A stretch of DNA of 64,000 nucleotides from Pseudomonas svalbardensis (GCF_030053115.1 NZ_CP125619.1:3793501-3857500), one strand, 5' to 3'. Positions 26,411 to 35,353 are shown, counted from the stretch's first letter. Numbers and translations: made by a program. Notes: generated by a model not told the origin, from the sequence alone.

Positions 26411-27388
26411 ATGAAATTTTTGGTGGTGGGTGGCGCGGGCTATATCGGCTCGCACATGGTGAAGCAGCTACTGAGTGCAGGTCACGATCTTGTGGTGGCA
26501 GACAATTTCTCAACGGGTTATCGCAGCGCGTTGAGGGGCGGGACGTTGGTCGAACTGGACATAGCCGATGAACAGGCGCTGCAGGCCCTGTTTGCGGGAC
26601 ACCACTTCGATGCCGTGTTCCACTTCGCCTCCTTTATACAGGTGGGCGAATCCGTCGCTGAACCTGCCAAGTACTATCAGAACAACTTCGCTGCCACCCT
26701 GACGCTGCTCCAGGCGATGGTTTGCGCCGGGGTTAAAAACTTCATTTTTTCCTCGACCGCCGCCGTCTATGGTGACCCGGTGTATGTACCGATCGACGAG
26801 GAGCATCCCAAGGTCGCGATCAGCCCTTATGGTCGCAGCAAGTGGATGGTGGAGCAGATGCTTGAAGATTTCGACCGCGCCTATGGGCTGAAATCGGTCT
26901 GCCTGCGCTACTTCAACGCCGCCGGAGCAGATCCTGAAGGACAGTTAGGTGAACGCCATGAACCGGAAACTCACCTGCTGCCCCTGATCCTGCAAGCCGC
27001 CTCCGGACGGCGCGCAACCATCACCGTCTATGGCCGTGATTACGACACGCCTGACGGCACTTGCATTCGCGACTACGTCCACGTTGTCGACCTCGTTGCC
27101 GCTCACGCGCTTGCGGTGGATTATCTGCTGGCAGGGGGTGCAAGCACGGCGTTCAACCTCGGTAACGGTCAAGGTTTCTCAGTACAGCAAGTGATAGATA
27201 CCGCGCGCTACGTGACCGGCCAGGATATCTCTGTCAGCGAAGCGCCACGTCGCGCGGGCGATCCACCACGCCTTGTGGCCGATCCCCGCAGGGCCAACAC
27301 ATTACTTGGCTGGCAAGCGCAATTTGGCTCACTTGAACAGATAGTGGCGCACGCCTGGAGCTGGGAGCAGAAGTATCCTTGGCACTGA
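26411..27388 (+). CDS. galE: UDP-glucose 4-epimerase
   Basis: This 325-residue SDR-extended enzyme has the NAD-binding V-G-G-A-G-Y-I-G-S-H at the start, S-S-T-A-A-V-Y-G-D-P, the catalytic Y-G-R-S-K and R-Y-F-N-A-A-G-A-D-P, all GalE hallmarks. It interconverts UDP-glucose and UDP-galactose, supplying the EPS precursor. The start at 26411 follows a GGAG motif at 6 nt; the longer frame start has none. It stands alone on the plus strand between the two minus-strand EPS blocks. Confidence 0.95.
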   Translation: MKFLVVGGAGYIGSHMVKQLLSAGHDLVVADNFSTGYRSALRGGTLVELDIADEQALQALFAGHHFDAVFHFASFIQVGESVAEPAKYYQNNFAATLTLLQAMVCAGVKNFIFSSTAAVYGDPVYVPIDEEHPKVAISPYGRSKWMVEQMLEDFDRAYGLKSVCLRYFNAAGADPEGQLGERHEPETHLLPLILQAASGRRATITVYGRDYDTPDGTCIRDYVHVVDLVAAHALAVDYLLAGGASTAFNLGNGQGFSVQQVIDTARYVTGQDISVSEAPRRAGDPPRLVADPRRANTLLGWQAQFGSLEQIVAHAWSWEQKYPWH

Positions 27389-27390
27389 GC

Positions 27391-27415
27391 GTCGGCGCTA
27401 GCCAATAGCGCCGAC
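27391..27415. terminator. Hairpin between galE and the tyrosine-kinase gene
   Basis: A perfect 10-bp stem, GTCGGCGCTA (27391-27400) with TAGCGCCGAC (27406-27415), and a 5-nt loop. It lies between convergent stop codons, so it probably terminates one or both transcripts. No clear T tract. Confidence 0.5.
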
Positions 27416-27432
27416 CTCCTGCGGGTGATGCT

Positions 27433-28221
27433 CTAGTAGTAAGAGCGGTTTTCGGGCTCGGCTTTGTTCAACACCGTGCCAATCAGATTGGCTGTCCCAA
27501 GATGATGCAGACTTTCCTCGATCTCTTTCTTGCTGTTCAATCCATTAGCGACAACGAGCAGGACGCAGTCGAACCTGGGCAAGACGTTAATCACATCATC
27601 GGAACTCAACAACGGCGGCAAGTCGAAAATCACGATGCGTGAGTTGTAGCGCTCGCGCAGATCAGCAATCAAATGGCTCACTGCAGGCGATGACAACACC
27701 TCGGTGGAAAGAGGAATCGGCTCACGCGTCGGCAGGACCACAAAGCGCGGCAAGGTCGGATTGACCAGTACTTCTTGCAGTTCAGCTTCATCTGCCAACA
27801 ATTCATTAAGCGATTGATCCATCGGCAGACCCAGATACTCACCCACCTTCGGACGACGCAAGTCGAAGTCCACCAGCAACGCCGTCTTGGTCGTGTGATG
27901 CGCGATACTCATCGCCAGGTTTATAGCCAACACCGTCTTGCCTGCCCCCGGAGTCGGCGAGGTGATGGCGAGCGTGCGCCAGCCATTTTCTTCCATGATT
28001 TTCAGCACTTGTGTACGCAGTAGGTCGAATGCCCCGCCCATATTCGAATTTTTGTTGTAAGCCACAATGCGGTTGCGCTCAAGGTGATCTGGTCGCAAAG
28101 GTACAACCTTGGTTTGCACATAACTGAGTGCATTCAGACCTGTGGACTGCGCGGTCGGTGTCATGGCTTTTGACGAGGTCTGTTGCTCGGCGTTTTCGGT
28201 ATCGAGATTGATTATTTCCAT
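27433..28221 (-). CDS. CpsD/CapB-type bacterial tyrosine kinase (EPS control)
   Basis: This 262-residue cytoplasmic BY-kinase has Walker A T-P-G-A-G-K-T at about 88-94, Walker A' L-L-V-D-F-D-L-R-R-P-K at about 114-124 and Walker B I-V-I-F-D-L-P-P-L. The C-terminus ends E-N-R-S-Y-Y, a short tyrosine cluster for autophosphorylation. It pairs with the separate Wzc-like membrane protein encoded 11 bp upstream (the split activator-kinase arrangement) and controls chain length and export through phosphorylation cycles. Confidence 0.9.
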   Translation of the reverse strand: MEIINLDTENAEQQTSSKAMTPTAQSTGLNALSYVQTKVVPLRPDHLERNRIVAYNKNSNMGGAFDLLRTQVLKIMEENGWRTLAITSPTPGAGKTVLAINLAMSIAHHTTKTALLVDFDLRRPKVGEYLGLPMDQSLNELLADEAELQEVLVNPTLPRFVVLPTREPIPLSTEVLSSPAVSHLIADLRERYNSRIVIFDLPPLLSSDDVINVLPRFDCVLLVVANGLNSKKEIEESLHHLGTANLIGTVLNKAEPENRSYY

Positions 28222-28232
28222 GGCTATATTCC

Positions 28233-29792
28233 TTATGCAAACCGGCCCAGAGCTTTAAACATCAGAAGATCCAGAGGCATGTAGAGGAAGTGCAGGAGCA
28301 CCAGAAAGATCGCGATTATCACGACTCCACAGACGATCAATAGCGTTCGCCACTTCCTGCGACGTGCCAGTTCAGCCTTGGTATGAATGTAGGGAATGGA
28401 AACCAATACGCGTCTACCCAGCACGCTGGCCAAGGCCTGGGCACCGCGCACACGCTGACTCATCATCTCGAGGAGCATCACCAGCGCGCCAGCACCCGCC
28501 GGGGCAAGCAAGAAACCCATGGCAACCACTTTCTTACGGTTCGGCCGTACCGGCTTCTCGGGCATCAGCGGTGACTCCAGAAGAACAAAACGCTCGGCTT
28601 TGTTTTCCTGCTCTAGGCTTTCGGAAATTTTCGCACCCATTTCCTTCGTGCGAATCTCCTCATATTTTTTACGAGCGTTATCATGGTCACGCATCACCGT
28701 GACCAAGCCGCGTTCGACTTGCGGCGTCTCAATAATTTGTGCCTCGAATTCAGCTATTTTTCCGAGTATTTGCTGCTTTTGATCGGCCAGCGACTTGATA
28801 CGTGCTTCTGCTGCGGAGATCCGCGCCTGGGCCTTGGCAACGTCCAGATTGACCGAAGCCGCTGCACCAGCACCTTTGCCAGCCTCAAGTGCAGCAATTT
28901 TGCGTTTGACGGCACGCACGTCGGGGTGGGCTTGCGTATACAGCGACTGCAACCGGGTGTACTCCGCTTTGAGGCTAGCCAGATCCTGTGGTTTATCAAC
29001 TGCCGCACCGGGTGCTCCAGGCTTGGTCGCTAGCCCGGCATTCGCGGCGGAAAGCTCCAACTCATTGAAGCGCAACTCCTCACGGGCAGTTTTGTAGTCA
29101 CGGTCGACCTCTTTAAGCTCGGTTTCGGCGCGCGTCAACATATTCATGCGCAGTTCCTGATGCTCGGGCAGCGCGTTGCTGTGTGCCTGCTTGAAGTCCG
29201 CCAACCGGTTCTCCAGGGCTTCCAGTTCCACCCTGAGCTTGTCCGCCTCCTGCGTCAGGAACTCTGTCGTTTCACTGGCGCGTTGGGTGCGCTGCTTGAT
29301 GTTTTCATCCAGAAACAGCGTCACCAGCTCCTTGGCAACTTTGTTCGCAATCTCTGGCTGCCTGTGCTCAAAGGAAAGACGGAAAGCAATCGTCACCTCT
29401 CCGCGCCCCTTAACGACAGCACTGACCAGGGAGACCGCAATCGCATTGCGCATTTCTTCGATCTTCTCGGTAACGCTCAGTTGCCGACTTTGCGAAGCAA
29501 AAAGATTGTATTTGTCGATGATCCCTTCCAGATGCTCACGGGTCATCACGCGCTGGCGAATGACTTCGATGCGCTCATCGGCAAAGGTATTGTTGTTGGC
29601 CGCCACCAGGTCTGGCGAAATCTGTTGAGACTCCACCAGAATCGTGCCGGATGACTCATAGGTCGGCGGGAGAGAGATCGCTACCGCTATGCACACGCCG
29701 AGTATGACCACGAAACTCACGATCAACAGCAGGGCGTGGTGCTTGATGATAGCTAGGTAGTCGTTGAACGACATTTCGTATTCAGAGGCCAT
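28233..29792 (-). CDS. Wzz/Wzc-like (GumC family) polysaccharide co-polymerase
   Basis: This protein of about 519 residues has a first membrane helix at about 20-42, a long periplasmic coiled coil (about 190-400, rich in E, A, L, K heptads) and a proline-rich P-E-K-P-V-R-P-N-R-K-K just before the second helix near 425-445. A third helix lies near the C-terminus. This matches GumC/Wzz proteins, with the extra C-terminal helix seen in some family members. It lacks its own kinase domain, which is encoded next door. It sets chain length and links the polymerase to the outer-membrane exporter. ATG at 29792 was chosen over a GTG at 29801. Confidence 0.9.
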   Translation of the reverse strand: MASEYEMSFNDYLAIIKHHALLLIVSFVVILGVCIAVAISLPPTYESSGTILVESQQISPDLVAANNNTFADERIEVIRQRVMTREHLEGIIDKYNLFASQSRQLSVTEKIEEMRNAIAVSLVSAVVKGRGEVTIAFRLSFEHRQPEIANKVAKELVTLFLDENIKQRTQRASETTEFLTQEADKLRVELEALENRLADFKQAHSNALPEHQELRMNMLTRAETELKEVDRDYKTAREELRFNELELSAANAGLATKPGAPGAAVDKPQDLASLKAEYTRLQSLYTQAHPDVRAVKRKIAALEAGKGAGAAASVNLDVAKAQARISAAEARIKSLADQKQQILGKIAEFEAQIIETPQVERGLVTVMRDHDNARKKYEEIRTKEMGAKISESLEQENKAERFVLLESPLMPEKPVRPNRKKVVAMGFLLAPAGAGALVMLLEMMSQRVRGAQALASVLGRRVLVSIPYIHTKAELARRRKWRTLLIVCGVVIIAIFLVLLHFLYMPLDLLMFKALGRFA

Positions 29793-29812
29793 ATTTCTCA
29801 CACAGCTGAATG

Positions 29813-30952
29813 TCAGAGACCGGGATAACTATAAGTCAACGTCAGCCCGACGACGTTTGCAGTGGCATCCGGCAAGCCATCTTGCTGGCGTTGTTTGTAT
29901 GTGTAGGATAGGCGTGCAATCCAAAAAGGCGAGATTTCTTGGCTAAACCAGGCACTGTAATTTTGCAGGGTATTCGGCGTCCGGCCTTTGGCGTCTTGCC
30001 AGGAGACATCGAAACCGGTGCGTCGGGTCTCGTCGACGGCATAGCTCCATGTCCCCCTCAGGGCATCAACCTCGACGAAACCACCGTCCCCGCTGGCGAG
30101 AGTGCTACGACTGGCGTCGATGCTGGTATCAATACGCTCACCGGCATATTGCAACATTAAACCGCCCTGGCCTTTGGGGCCGCTACCGGTGCCGGAGACT
30201 TGGTTGAGACCCGCGTAGGCCGTCCCCTTAAGCCGCTCGGAGAATTGGACATTCAAGCCGACCGTGGGGGTGTAGCTGTTCGAGGAAGCCACCGCAGACC
30301 CCTCCTCCGGCTCATAGCGCCTCACGCCAAAACGGGTGAACAGCTCGACCTGCTCACTCCATGCATAGTTCCAGCTGAAGCGGGTCGCCAGCTCGTCATA
30401 GTCGGTCAGTGAATCAACATCGTAAGTGACATGAGTGTAGTCAGTCTCGTTAACCAGGGTACTTCGCTCGCTGAGAGCGGTGCTCCAGTTGCCGCTCACC
30501 AAATACATCTTTTGCGTGCCATCGGAGGCCACTACGCCGGTTTCCTGAACCACCGTGGAAAGCGTAGAGTTTTCTTCATACCTCGCCGTGAGTCCAAAAG
30601 CACCCGTTTCGGTCTCGCGCTGCCACCCTAACCTTAATCTGGGATCTTCACGGTCCGAAACGATCGACGTATCCGACGAACGCACGATATTTACCCCGAG
30701 ACCGAACTGGAACTCATCCCGTCCGGAAGTACCCACGAGGCTGTAATCAGGGGCGATGATGGTACGGGTCACCCCCTTCTCATCACTCGTGAGCAGCAGT
30801 GGGTTGCTGTCGTACTCGACCGTCGAAGGCACTGCTATGGCTGATTGCCAAGTAGCAGCATAGGTCATGTCTGAACACGACAATGCCAGGATTGCCGTCG
30901 CAACCCCGGTCGTTCGAAATCCAAGCAAGATAATCCTTAGTGCCTCGCGCAA
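29813..30952 (-). CDS. Outer-membrane beta-barrel protein of the EPS export operon
   Basis: This protein of about 379 residues has a signal-like N-terminus ending near T-Y-A-A. The remainder is alternating amphipathic strands (for example L-S-Y-T-Y-K-Q-R-Q-Q and V-G-L-T-L-T-Y-S-Y), ending in an aromatic-containing strand as outer-membrane barrels do. Similar barrels accompany EPS/exosortase loci, where they are thought to aid export. The start is uncertain: the first codon is TTG, two bases after the upstream stop, and an internal start is possible. Confidence 0.75.
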   Translation of the reverse strand: MREALRIILLGFRTTGVATAILALSCSDMTYAATWQSAIAVPSTVEYDSNPLLLTSDEKGVTRTIIAPDYSLVGTSGRDEFQFGLGVNIVRSSDTSIVSDREDPRLRLGWQRETETGAFGLTARYEENSTLSTVVQETGVVASDGTQKMYLVSGNWSTALSERSTLVNETDYTHVTYDVDSLTDYDELATRFSWNYAWSEQVELFTRFGVRRYEPEEGSAVASSNSYTPTVGLNVQFSERLKGTAYAGLNQVSGTGSGPKGQGGLMLQYAGERIDTSIDASRSTLASGDGGFVEVDALRGTWSYAVDETRRTGFDVSWQDAKGRTPNTLQNYSAWFSQEISPFWIARLSYTYKQRQQDGLPDATANVVGLTLTYSYPGL

Positions 30953-30954
30953 GG

Positions 30955-31512
30955 CTAAGGCACGACCAGCGTATCGCCGGCTTTAAGTAGAAAATTGGTG
31001 GACATGTCATCCCCCGACATCAACTTGCTGTAGTTGACGCGCAGGATCTCTTGTCTAGCCCCATTGAGTCGCACGACCTTAATGTCGTCCTTATCGGCGA
31101 ATTTGTCGAGCCCGCCCGCCATGCTAATTACCTGCAGCACTGACGTTTGACCTGACATATGCACGGTGCCGGGTTTCAGCACTTTGCCCTGAACGTAGAC
31201 GAGATTACCTTCGGTGCCGGTGACGACAACGCTCACCTGCGGATCAGGTATGAAAGCCTCAAGCTTGACAGCGATTAGCTTCGCGACAGCGGTGGCATCA
31301 AGCCCCGCAACAATGACTTGCCCTGCCAGCGGGAAAGTAATGCTGCCATCGGGAAGTACGCGTACATCCTGTTTGAGCTTGTCTTCGCCCCACACGGAAA
31401 CAGAAAGGTTATCTCCCGGACTCAGCCGGTAAGTCGGATCGTTTTCGACGGCATTGGAAATGCTGGGCCAAACAGCCAGCGCGCAGAGCACAGGTATCAA
31501 TGAACGGAACAT
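30955..31512 (-). CDS. Polysaccharide export protein (Wza-like)
   Basis: This 185-residue protein has a signal peptide M-F-R-S-L-I-P...S-N-A, then the Poly_export domain Y-R-L-S-P-G-D-N-L-S-V-S-V-W-G (about 28-42) and L-P-D-G-S-I-T-F-P-L-A-G. A SLBB domain follows (V-Y-V-Q-G-K-V-L-K-P-G and A-G-G-L-D-K-F-A). No lipobox cysteine is visible at the cleavage site, and the protein is shorter than classic Wza (about 380 residues), so the separate barrel gene downstream may complete the channel. The ATG at 31512 follows GGAGG by 7 nt. First gene of the operon. Confidence 0.9.
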   Translation of the reverse strand: MFRSLIPVLCALAVWPSISNAVENDPTYRLSPGDNLSVSVWGEDKLKQDVRVLPDGSITFPLAGQVIVAGLDATAVAKLIAVKLEAFIPDPQVSVVVTGTEGNLVYVQGKVLKPGTVHMSGQTSVLQVISMAGGLDKFADKDDIKVVRLNGARQEILRVNYSKLMSGDDMSTNFLLKAGDTLVVP

Positions 31513-31974
31513 CGGGATCCCTCCGTCTAAGTAGCCATGCAAGGAGTCTAGAACAAAAAAACCTAGTCAAATCACTCTAGCCTATTTCACGCCAAAGAAA
31601 TGCCTAAACAGCATTCCCCTTGAGCGTCTGGGCGGTCAATTTCGCCAATGCAACACACCCGAAACCGGAACGTTAGTACAAAACAGCAGAATCGTGTTAT
31701 TTAACAACAGCTTGGAGCAAGCAATCCACCCGCAATGTATTTCGCGCCAATATTATCTACACCATGCCCGCTTGAACCGGCTCAACTGCGACACTGTCAG
31801 CCTGACGATGACTACGTTTGTCAGTGCAACTAACTGATATCAGCAATTACAAACCAAGCATCATTGCAAGACCGGTATTATCCGCAAAAACAATACATAA
31901 AGTCGTGTGCCCAGCCAGCCACTAGAGTGACCATCTAAACAGCCCTTATTGCCGAAAACGTTAACAACCACCAC
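31513..31974. other. Long leader/intergenic region upstream of the EPS export operon
   Basis: 462 bp with no coding potential that I can defend on either strand. It is relatively AT-rich. It must hold the promoter of the minus-strand export operon and the 3' end of the CTERM-protein transcript. I found no convincing sigma-54 or sigma-70 boxes and no terminator-like hairpin. Confidence 0.4.
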
Positions 31975-32472
31975 CTATATCTTCCGTCGGTTGGCGACCA
32001 CAATAAAACCAAACAACGCGGAAGAAAATAACCATGCTGCCGCAGAAAGCGGTACTGCATTGGGTTGGTTGATATCAGATACCCCCACCAGACTTTTATC
32101 CTGGAGAGATGAATCAATCTTGAAGTTCTTATTGTCAACCGCCGCCATTAATCCGTCACGCGAAGAAGAATTGACGGATACATCCACGCCCGAGTCTGCG
32201 TGATGAATGACACTGTTAACTTTCGCAGAATGGGCATCATCGACGTAAATATCAGTGATCAATGAAGGCAAGCCAAGGCCCTTTCCAAAAGTAAGCAGTG
32301 CGCCACCCGCGTGCTCTTTGAGAGCAGTACAAAGTTGAGGCCCTAACTCCTCGCACGCGCTGCTTACGCGACTAATTTCATAGGCCAAACTGGTCGCTTG
32401 AGCACTAGCAACGGCTGCACCATTCAGGATCACAGACAACAACACGAATTTAATGACAAGTGTTGAGCGCAT
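31975..32472 (-). CDS. Secreted protein with VPxxA-CTERM-like sorting tail
   Basis: This 165-residue protein has a signal peptide (about 1-25, ending A-S-A) and a polar, Ser/Asp/Asn-rich middle with two cysteines (C-E-E-L-G-P-Q-L-C). The C-terminus reads V-P-L-S-A-A-A-W-L-F-S-S-A-L-F-G-F then R-R-K-I: a short V-P-L-x-A motif, a hydrophobic helix and a basic tail. That is the tripartite architecture of VPLPA/PEP-CTERM proteins processed by exosortases. It lies just upstream of the Wza-like gene on the same strand. No exosortase gene is visible in the window. The family of the middle domain is not recognised. Confidence 0.75.
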   Translation of the reverse strand: MRSTLVIKFVLLSVILNGAAVASAQATSLAYEISRVSSACEELGPQLCTALKEHAGGALLTFGKGLGLPSLITDIYVDDAHSAKVNSVIHHADSGVDVSVNSSSRDGLMAAVDNKNFKIDSSLQDKSLVGVSDINQPNAVPLSAAAWLFSSALFGFIVVANRRKI

Positions 32473-33023
32473 AACACCGCCTCCTTGCGTAGGGGGTTAT
32501 TCTTTTGTCGGTTGAAGGAATCTTTATCGGCTAAATTGAGCCTATAAGCACATCGCCATTACGTCAATAGCTCGTCACAATAATAAATCGAAATTTTATC
32601 TTAGGGAGGGTGGCGTCAAAATAACGCCACGACAAGCACGTCAGTCCAGTGAATTCTATCCATGTGAAATAGCATCACGCATGGGCGCTAGCCCGCACCA
32701 GGACACTGGCACACGACCCGTCGCAGCGCCTTGCACCGGGTCACGAAGCACCTTCGCAATGGCATGGGCTCGACCGCCGACGACGCCTGTAACGGCGGGT
32801 TTGTCGGCAACTTTCTGAAAGTACCCGGCGGCTGAGAGTTTTTGACGCATGAAGACAGCATGGCAGGTAAAGATTCCCCGTGCATTCTCAGCCCTGGAAC
32901 ACTGTAGAAGTCTCGGCGCTGCGCCAGGGAACCATGCTCAACCTCCCTGGCACCCGCGCCGTGCAGATCAATGCAATGCGCGTAAAAGGCATCGCGATTG
33001 AAGACAGGATGAATGACTGACCA
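32473..33023. other. Region without a confident gene; possible coding remnant
   Basis: A 7-bp inverted repeat GTGGCGT/ACGCCAC (32610-32616 and 32624-32630) lies about 140 bp upstream of the CTERM gene and could be an operator. Between about 32860 and 33020 on the plus strand an open stretch ends V-E-V-S-A-L-R-Q-G-T-M-L-N-L then R-M-N-D-stop. It reads like the tail of a real protein but I do not recognise it. A 64-residue minus-strand frame (32656-32850) also has no recognisable family. Confidence 0.35.
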
Positions 33024-33677
33024 TTACTTCGGTTGCGCCACCGTACGCAAATAGGGTTTCACCGTCTTGAAGCCATCCGGGTACTTCTTCCTTGCGTCGT
33101 CGTCGGATACCGACGTAGGAATAATCACGTCCTCACCCGGACGCCAGTTCACCGGCGTGGCAACCGTGTGCTTGGCGTTTAACTGAATAGCATCGAGCAG
33201 CCGTAACACTTCATCGAAGTTGCGCCCGGCACTCATGGGGTAGACCAGCATCGCCTTGATCTTTTTATCCGGGCCGACAATGAATACTGAACGCACCGTG
33301 GCGTTGTCCACGGCAGTACGAGCGCCGCCACTGGCGTTCGGGTGAATCATGTCGTAGAGCTTGGCAACCACCAGATTCTCGTCGCCGATCATGGGGTAGT
33401 TGACCGCATGGCCCTGGGTTTCTTCGATGTCTTTGGCCCAGGTCTGATGGTTACCGACCGGGTCGACGCTGAGACCGACAATCTTGGTGTTGCGTTTGTC
33501 GAACTCCGGCTTGAGCCCGGCCATGTAACCGAGTTCAGTAGTGCAGACCGGGGTGAAGTCCTTCGGATGTGAGAACAGGATGGCCCACTTGTCGCCAATC
33601 CATTCGTGAAAATGGAGCGTGCCTTCGGTGGTTTCGGCGGTGAAATCCGGTGCTTCGTCGCCAATACGAATGGTCAT
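33024..33677 (-). CDS. 1-Cys peroxiredoxin (Prx6 family)
   Basis: This 217-residue protein has F-S-H-P-K-D-F-T-P-V-C-T-T-E-L-G with the peroxidatic Cys in the P-x3-T/S-x2-C pattern, and the long C-terminal Prx6 extension (V-N-W-R-P-G-E-D-V-I-I-P). It reduces hydrogen peroxide and organic hydroperoxides in the cytoplasm. The start at 33677 follows GGAG by 7 nt; the longer frame adds 64 residues with no family similarity. It stands alone. Confidence 0.95.
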   Translation of the reverse strand: MTIRIGDEAPDFTAETTEGTLHFHEWIGDKWAILFSHPKDFTPVCTTELGYMAGLKPEFDKRNTKIVGLSVDPVGNHQTWAKDIEETQGHAVNYPMIGDENLVVAKLYDMIHPNASGGARTAVDNATVRSVFIVGPDKKIKAMLVYPMSAGRNFDEVLRLLDAIQLNAKHTVATPVNWRPGEDVIIPTSVSDDDARKKYPDGFKTVKPYLRTVAQPK

Positions 33678-34199
33678 GTGCGTTCTCCTCGCTGTGAAGG
33701 GTAGGGAAACTCTCGGAACGACCCAGTATAGGAGACCTTGAAGACTTCGCTTTGCACCCCGCCGAAGGGCTGGCGCCAGCGGTAAATACCCGGCCCCATC
33801 GGAGCTCTCCGCCCGGCGCCCAATTAACTGAGCACCTATCTGGTGTGTCTTCTCGAACGGGTGCTGCACGCCGATTTACGAGACAAAACTTCATCCCGAA
33901 ATGCTGCCTATACTGCAATCCGGGGTCGATAGAGAAAACGGAGGCCAAGCATTCAGCCTGTCAGGTTGAGGTCATGGAAGTTGACGCCGAGCCGTCAGGA
34001 AATGCAGAAAGTGGCCCTACTCTGACGCTGCGCAAGTGAACCGCCGGACGCCTGGTTGATGAGGTGTACTTCAATCGGACACAACCCAGAAGACGTAAGG
34101 GATTGCCTCCTGTCGGCAGTGCTTACGTACGATTTTTTCCGAAATCTGCGGGTTCCCCAATCCAACTGCCCCTGATTGTCTGCGCTAAGGACCTGACAG
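33678..34199. other. Intergenic region between peroxiredoxin and GT25 genes
   Basis: 522 bp. The part next to 33677 should carry the peroxiredoxin promoter. The plus-strand frame from 33752 to 34039 has no recognisable family and no ribosome-binding site. I see no RNA gene or repeat. Confidence 0.3.
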
Positions 34200-34916
34200 A
34201 TGAATGTGATCGAATATTTTGATCGAGTAAGAATCATCAATATCTCGTCAAGAAAGGATCGCCGTTTAGAAACAGTAGAAGAATTCGCTCGCAACGGCTT
34301 TCACATTGATGATGAAAAAATAGGCTTTTTTGAGGCTGTTACGCCCAGTGAGGGAAATGGCTTCCCGAGCGTCGGGGTCAGAGGCTGCTTTTTGAGTCAT
34401 CTGGGGGTGCTGGAAGAGGCTATGCGCCTGAATTTGAAAAATATCTTGATCATGGAGGACGACATACAGTTTTCCAGACATATTTCTCAATATGGAAGAG
34501 AGGCGATCGAGTCTCTGGAAGGTATGGAGTGGGACATCGTCTATTTTGGGCATCCGTTTGAAGAAAATTCAAACTTGCCCGCTTGGAAAGCAGTCGACCG
34601 GCCAATACATTTGGCCCATTTCTATGCTGTAAACGGAAAATGCGTTGGGAAGTTGAGGGATTTTTTATTCCAGGTTCTGGAGCGGCCACCGGGACATCCT
34701 GACGGAGGTCCGATGCATTATGACGCTGCGCTCAATACGCTTATTCATAAGAATAAAGAAATTCTGGCTTACTATTTCACCTGGAATTGCGGCTATCAAA
34801 GGCCCTCGCGGACGGACCTGCATGAGCTCTCCATCTTTGACAGGGTGCCTCTCCTGCGGCCGGTAATGGGTATGCTCAGGAGGTTAAAGGCAAAAAACCT
34901 GAGAAGAACTCGATAG
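34200..34916 (+). CDS. Glycosyltransferase family 25 (LPS-type)
   Basis: This 238-residue protein has R-I-I-N-I-S-S-R-K-D-R-R at the start, G-C-F-L-S-H-L-G-V-L-E-E-A near 62-74, I-L-I-M-E-D-D-I near 81-88 (acidic motif) and a conserved H-Y-D-A-A-L-N-T-L near 175. These match GT25 galactosyl/glucosyl transferases of lipooligosaccharide or glycan synthesis. The gene is lower in GC than its neighbours and isolated, so it may have been gained separately. Confidence 0.85.
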   Translation: MNVIEYFDRVRIINISSRKDRRLETVEEFARNGFHIDDEKIGFFEAVTPSEGNGFPSVGVRGCFLSHLGVLEEAMRLNLKNILIMEDDIQFSRHISQYGREAIESLEGMEWDIVYFGHPFEENSNLPAWKAVDRPIHLAHFYAVNGKCVGKLRDFLFQVLERPPGHPDGGPMHYDAALNTLIHKNKEILAYYFTWNCGYQRPSRTDLHELSIFDRVPLLRPVMGMLRRLKAKNLRRTR

Positions 34917-35017
34917 TTTTCTCTCTTTAGGGAAGGTCTGAAGTACCCAATGCCTGACGTAACCAGCCAGGCACGGCGCAGGAGCCGTGTCCGGGTGATT
35001 GTGGCGGACCGCCCTCC

Positions 35018-35353
35018 TCATTTGCGCGCCAACTTGTACCGGACGCACTCCTCATAAAAGCTCTCGCGCAGGGCTGCGGGCTTCATCCGCGAATGACTGT
35101 CATAGGTCTGCTCGGTAATGCCCATCGCCATCATGTGCATCCACGACTTGCTGAACTTGTAGGTATGTAACTTCTGCCGCGCTGCATACAGTGAAACCCC
35201 GGACAGCTTGAGTTCCTGGGCTCTCGCCGCGGTACCTGCGCCCCAGCTGCAAAGGTAACGATCATTCGATGCCAGTTCTTTGGCCTGAACTGAGGCGTCA
35301 ACGCTCGCCAAGCCTAACGAAATCAGCGCAACCATCACATTCCGCATTTGCAT
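35018..35353 (-). CDS. Hypothetical secreted protein
   Basis: This 111-residue protein has a signal peptide (about 1-24, ending V-Q-A) and two cysteines, C-S-W-G-A-G and E-C-V-R-Y. The rest is rich in basic and aromatic residues. No family recognised. Several ATGs occur in the first 20 residues of the open frame (35395, 35353, 35347); 35353 gives a standard signal peptide and follows GGGAT. Confidence 0.55.
   Translation of the reverse strand: MQMRNVMVALISLGLASVDASVQAKELASNDRYLCSWGAGTAARAQELKLSGVSLYAARQKLHTYKFSKSWMHMMAMGITEQTYDSHSRMKPAALRESFYEECVRYKLARK

Noticed and set aside
32656..32850. 64-residue minus-strand frame between the CTERM and peroxiredoxin genes
   Set aside because: No recognisable domain, no clear ribosome-binding site; overlaps nothing but cannot be supported.
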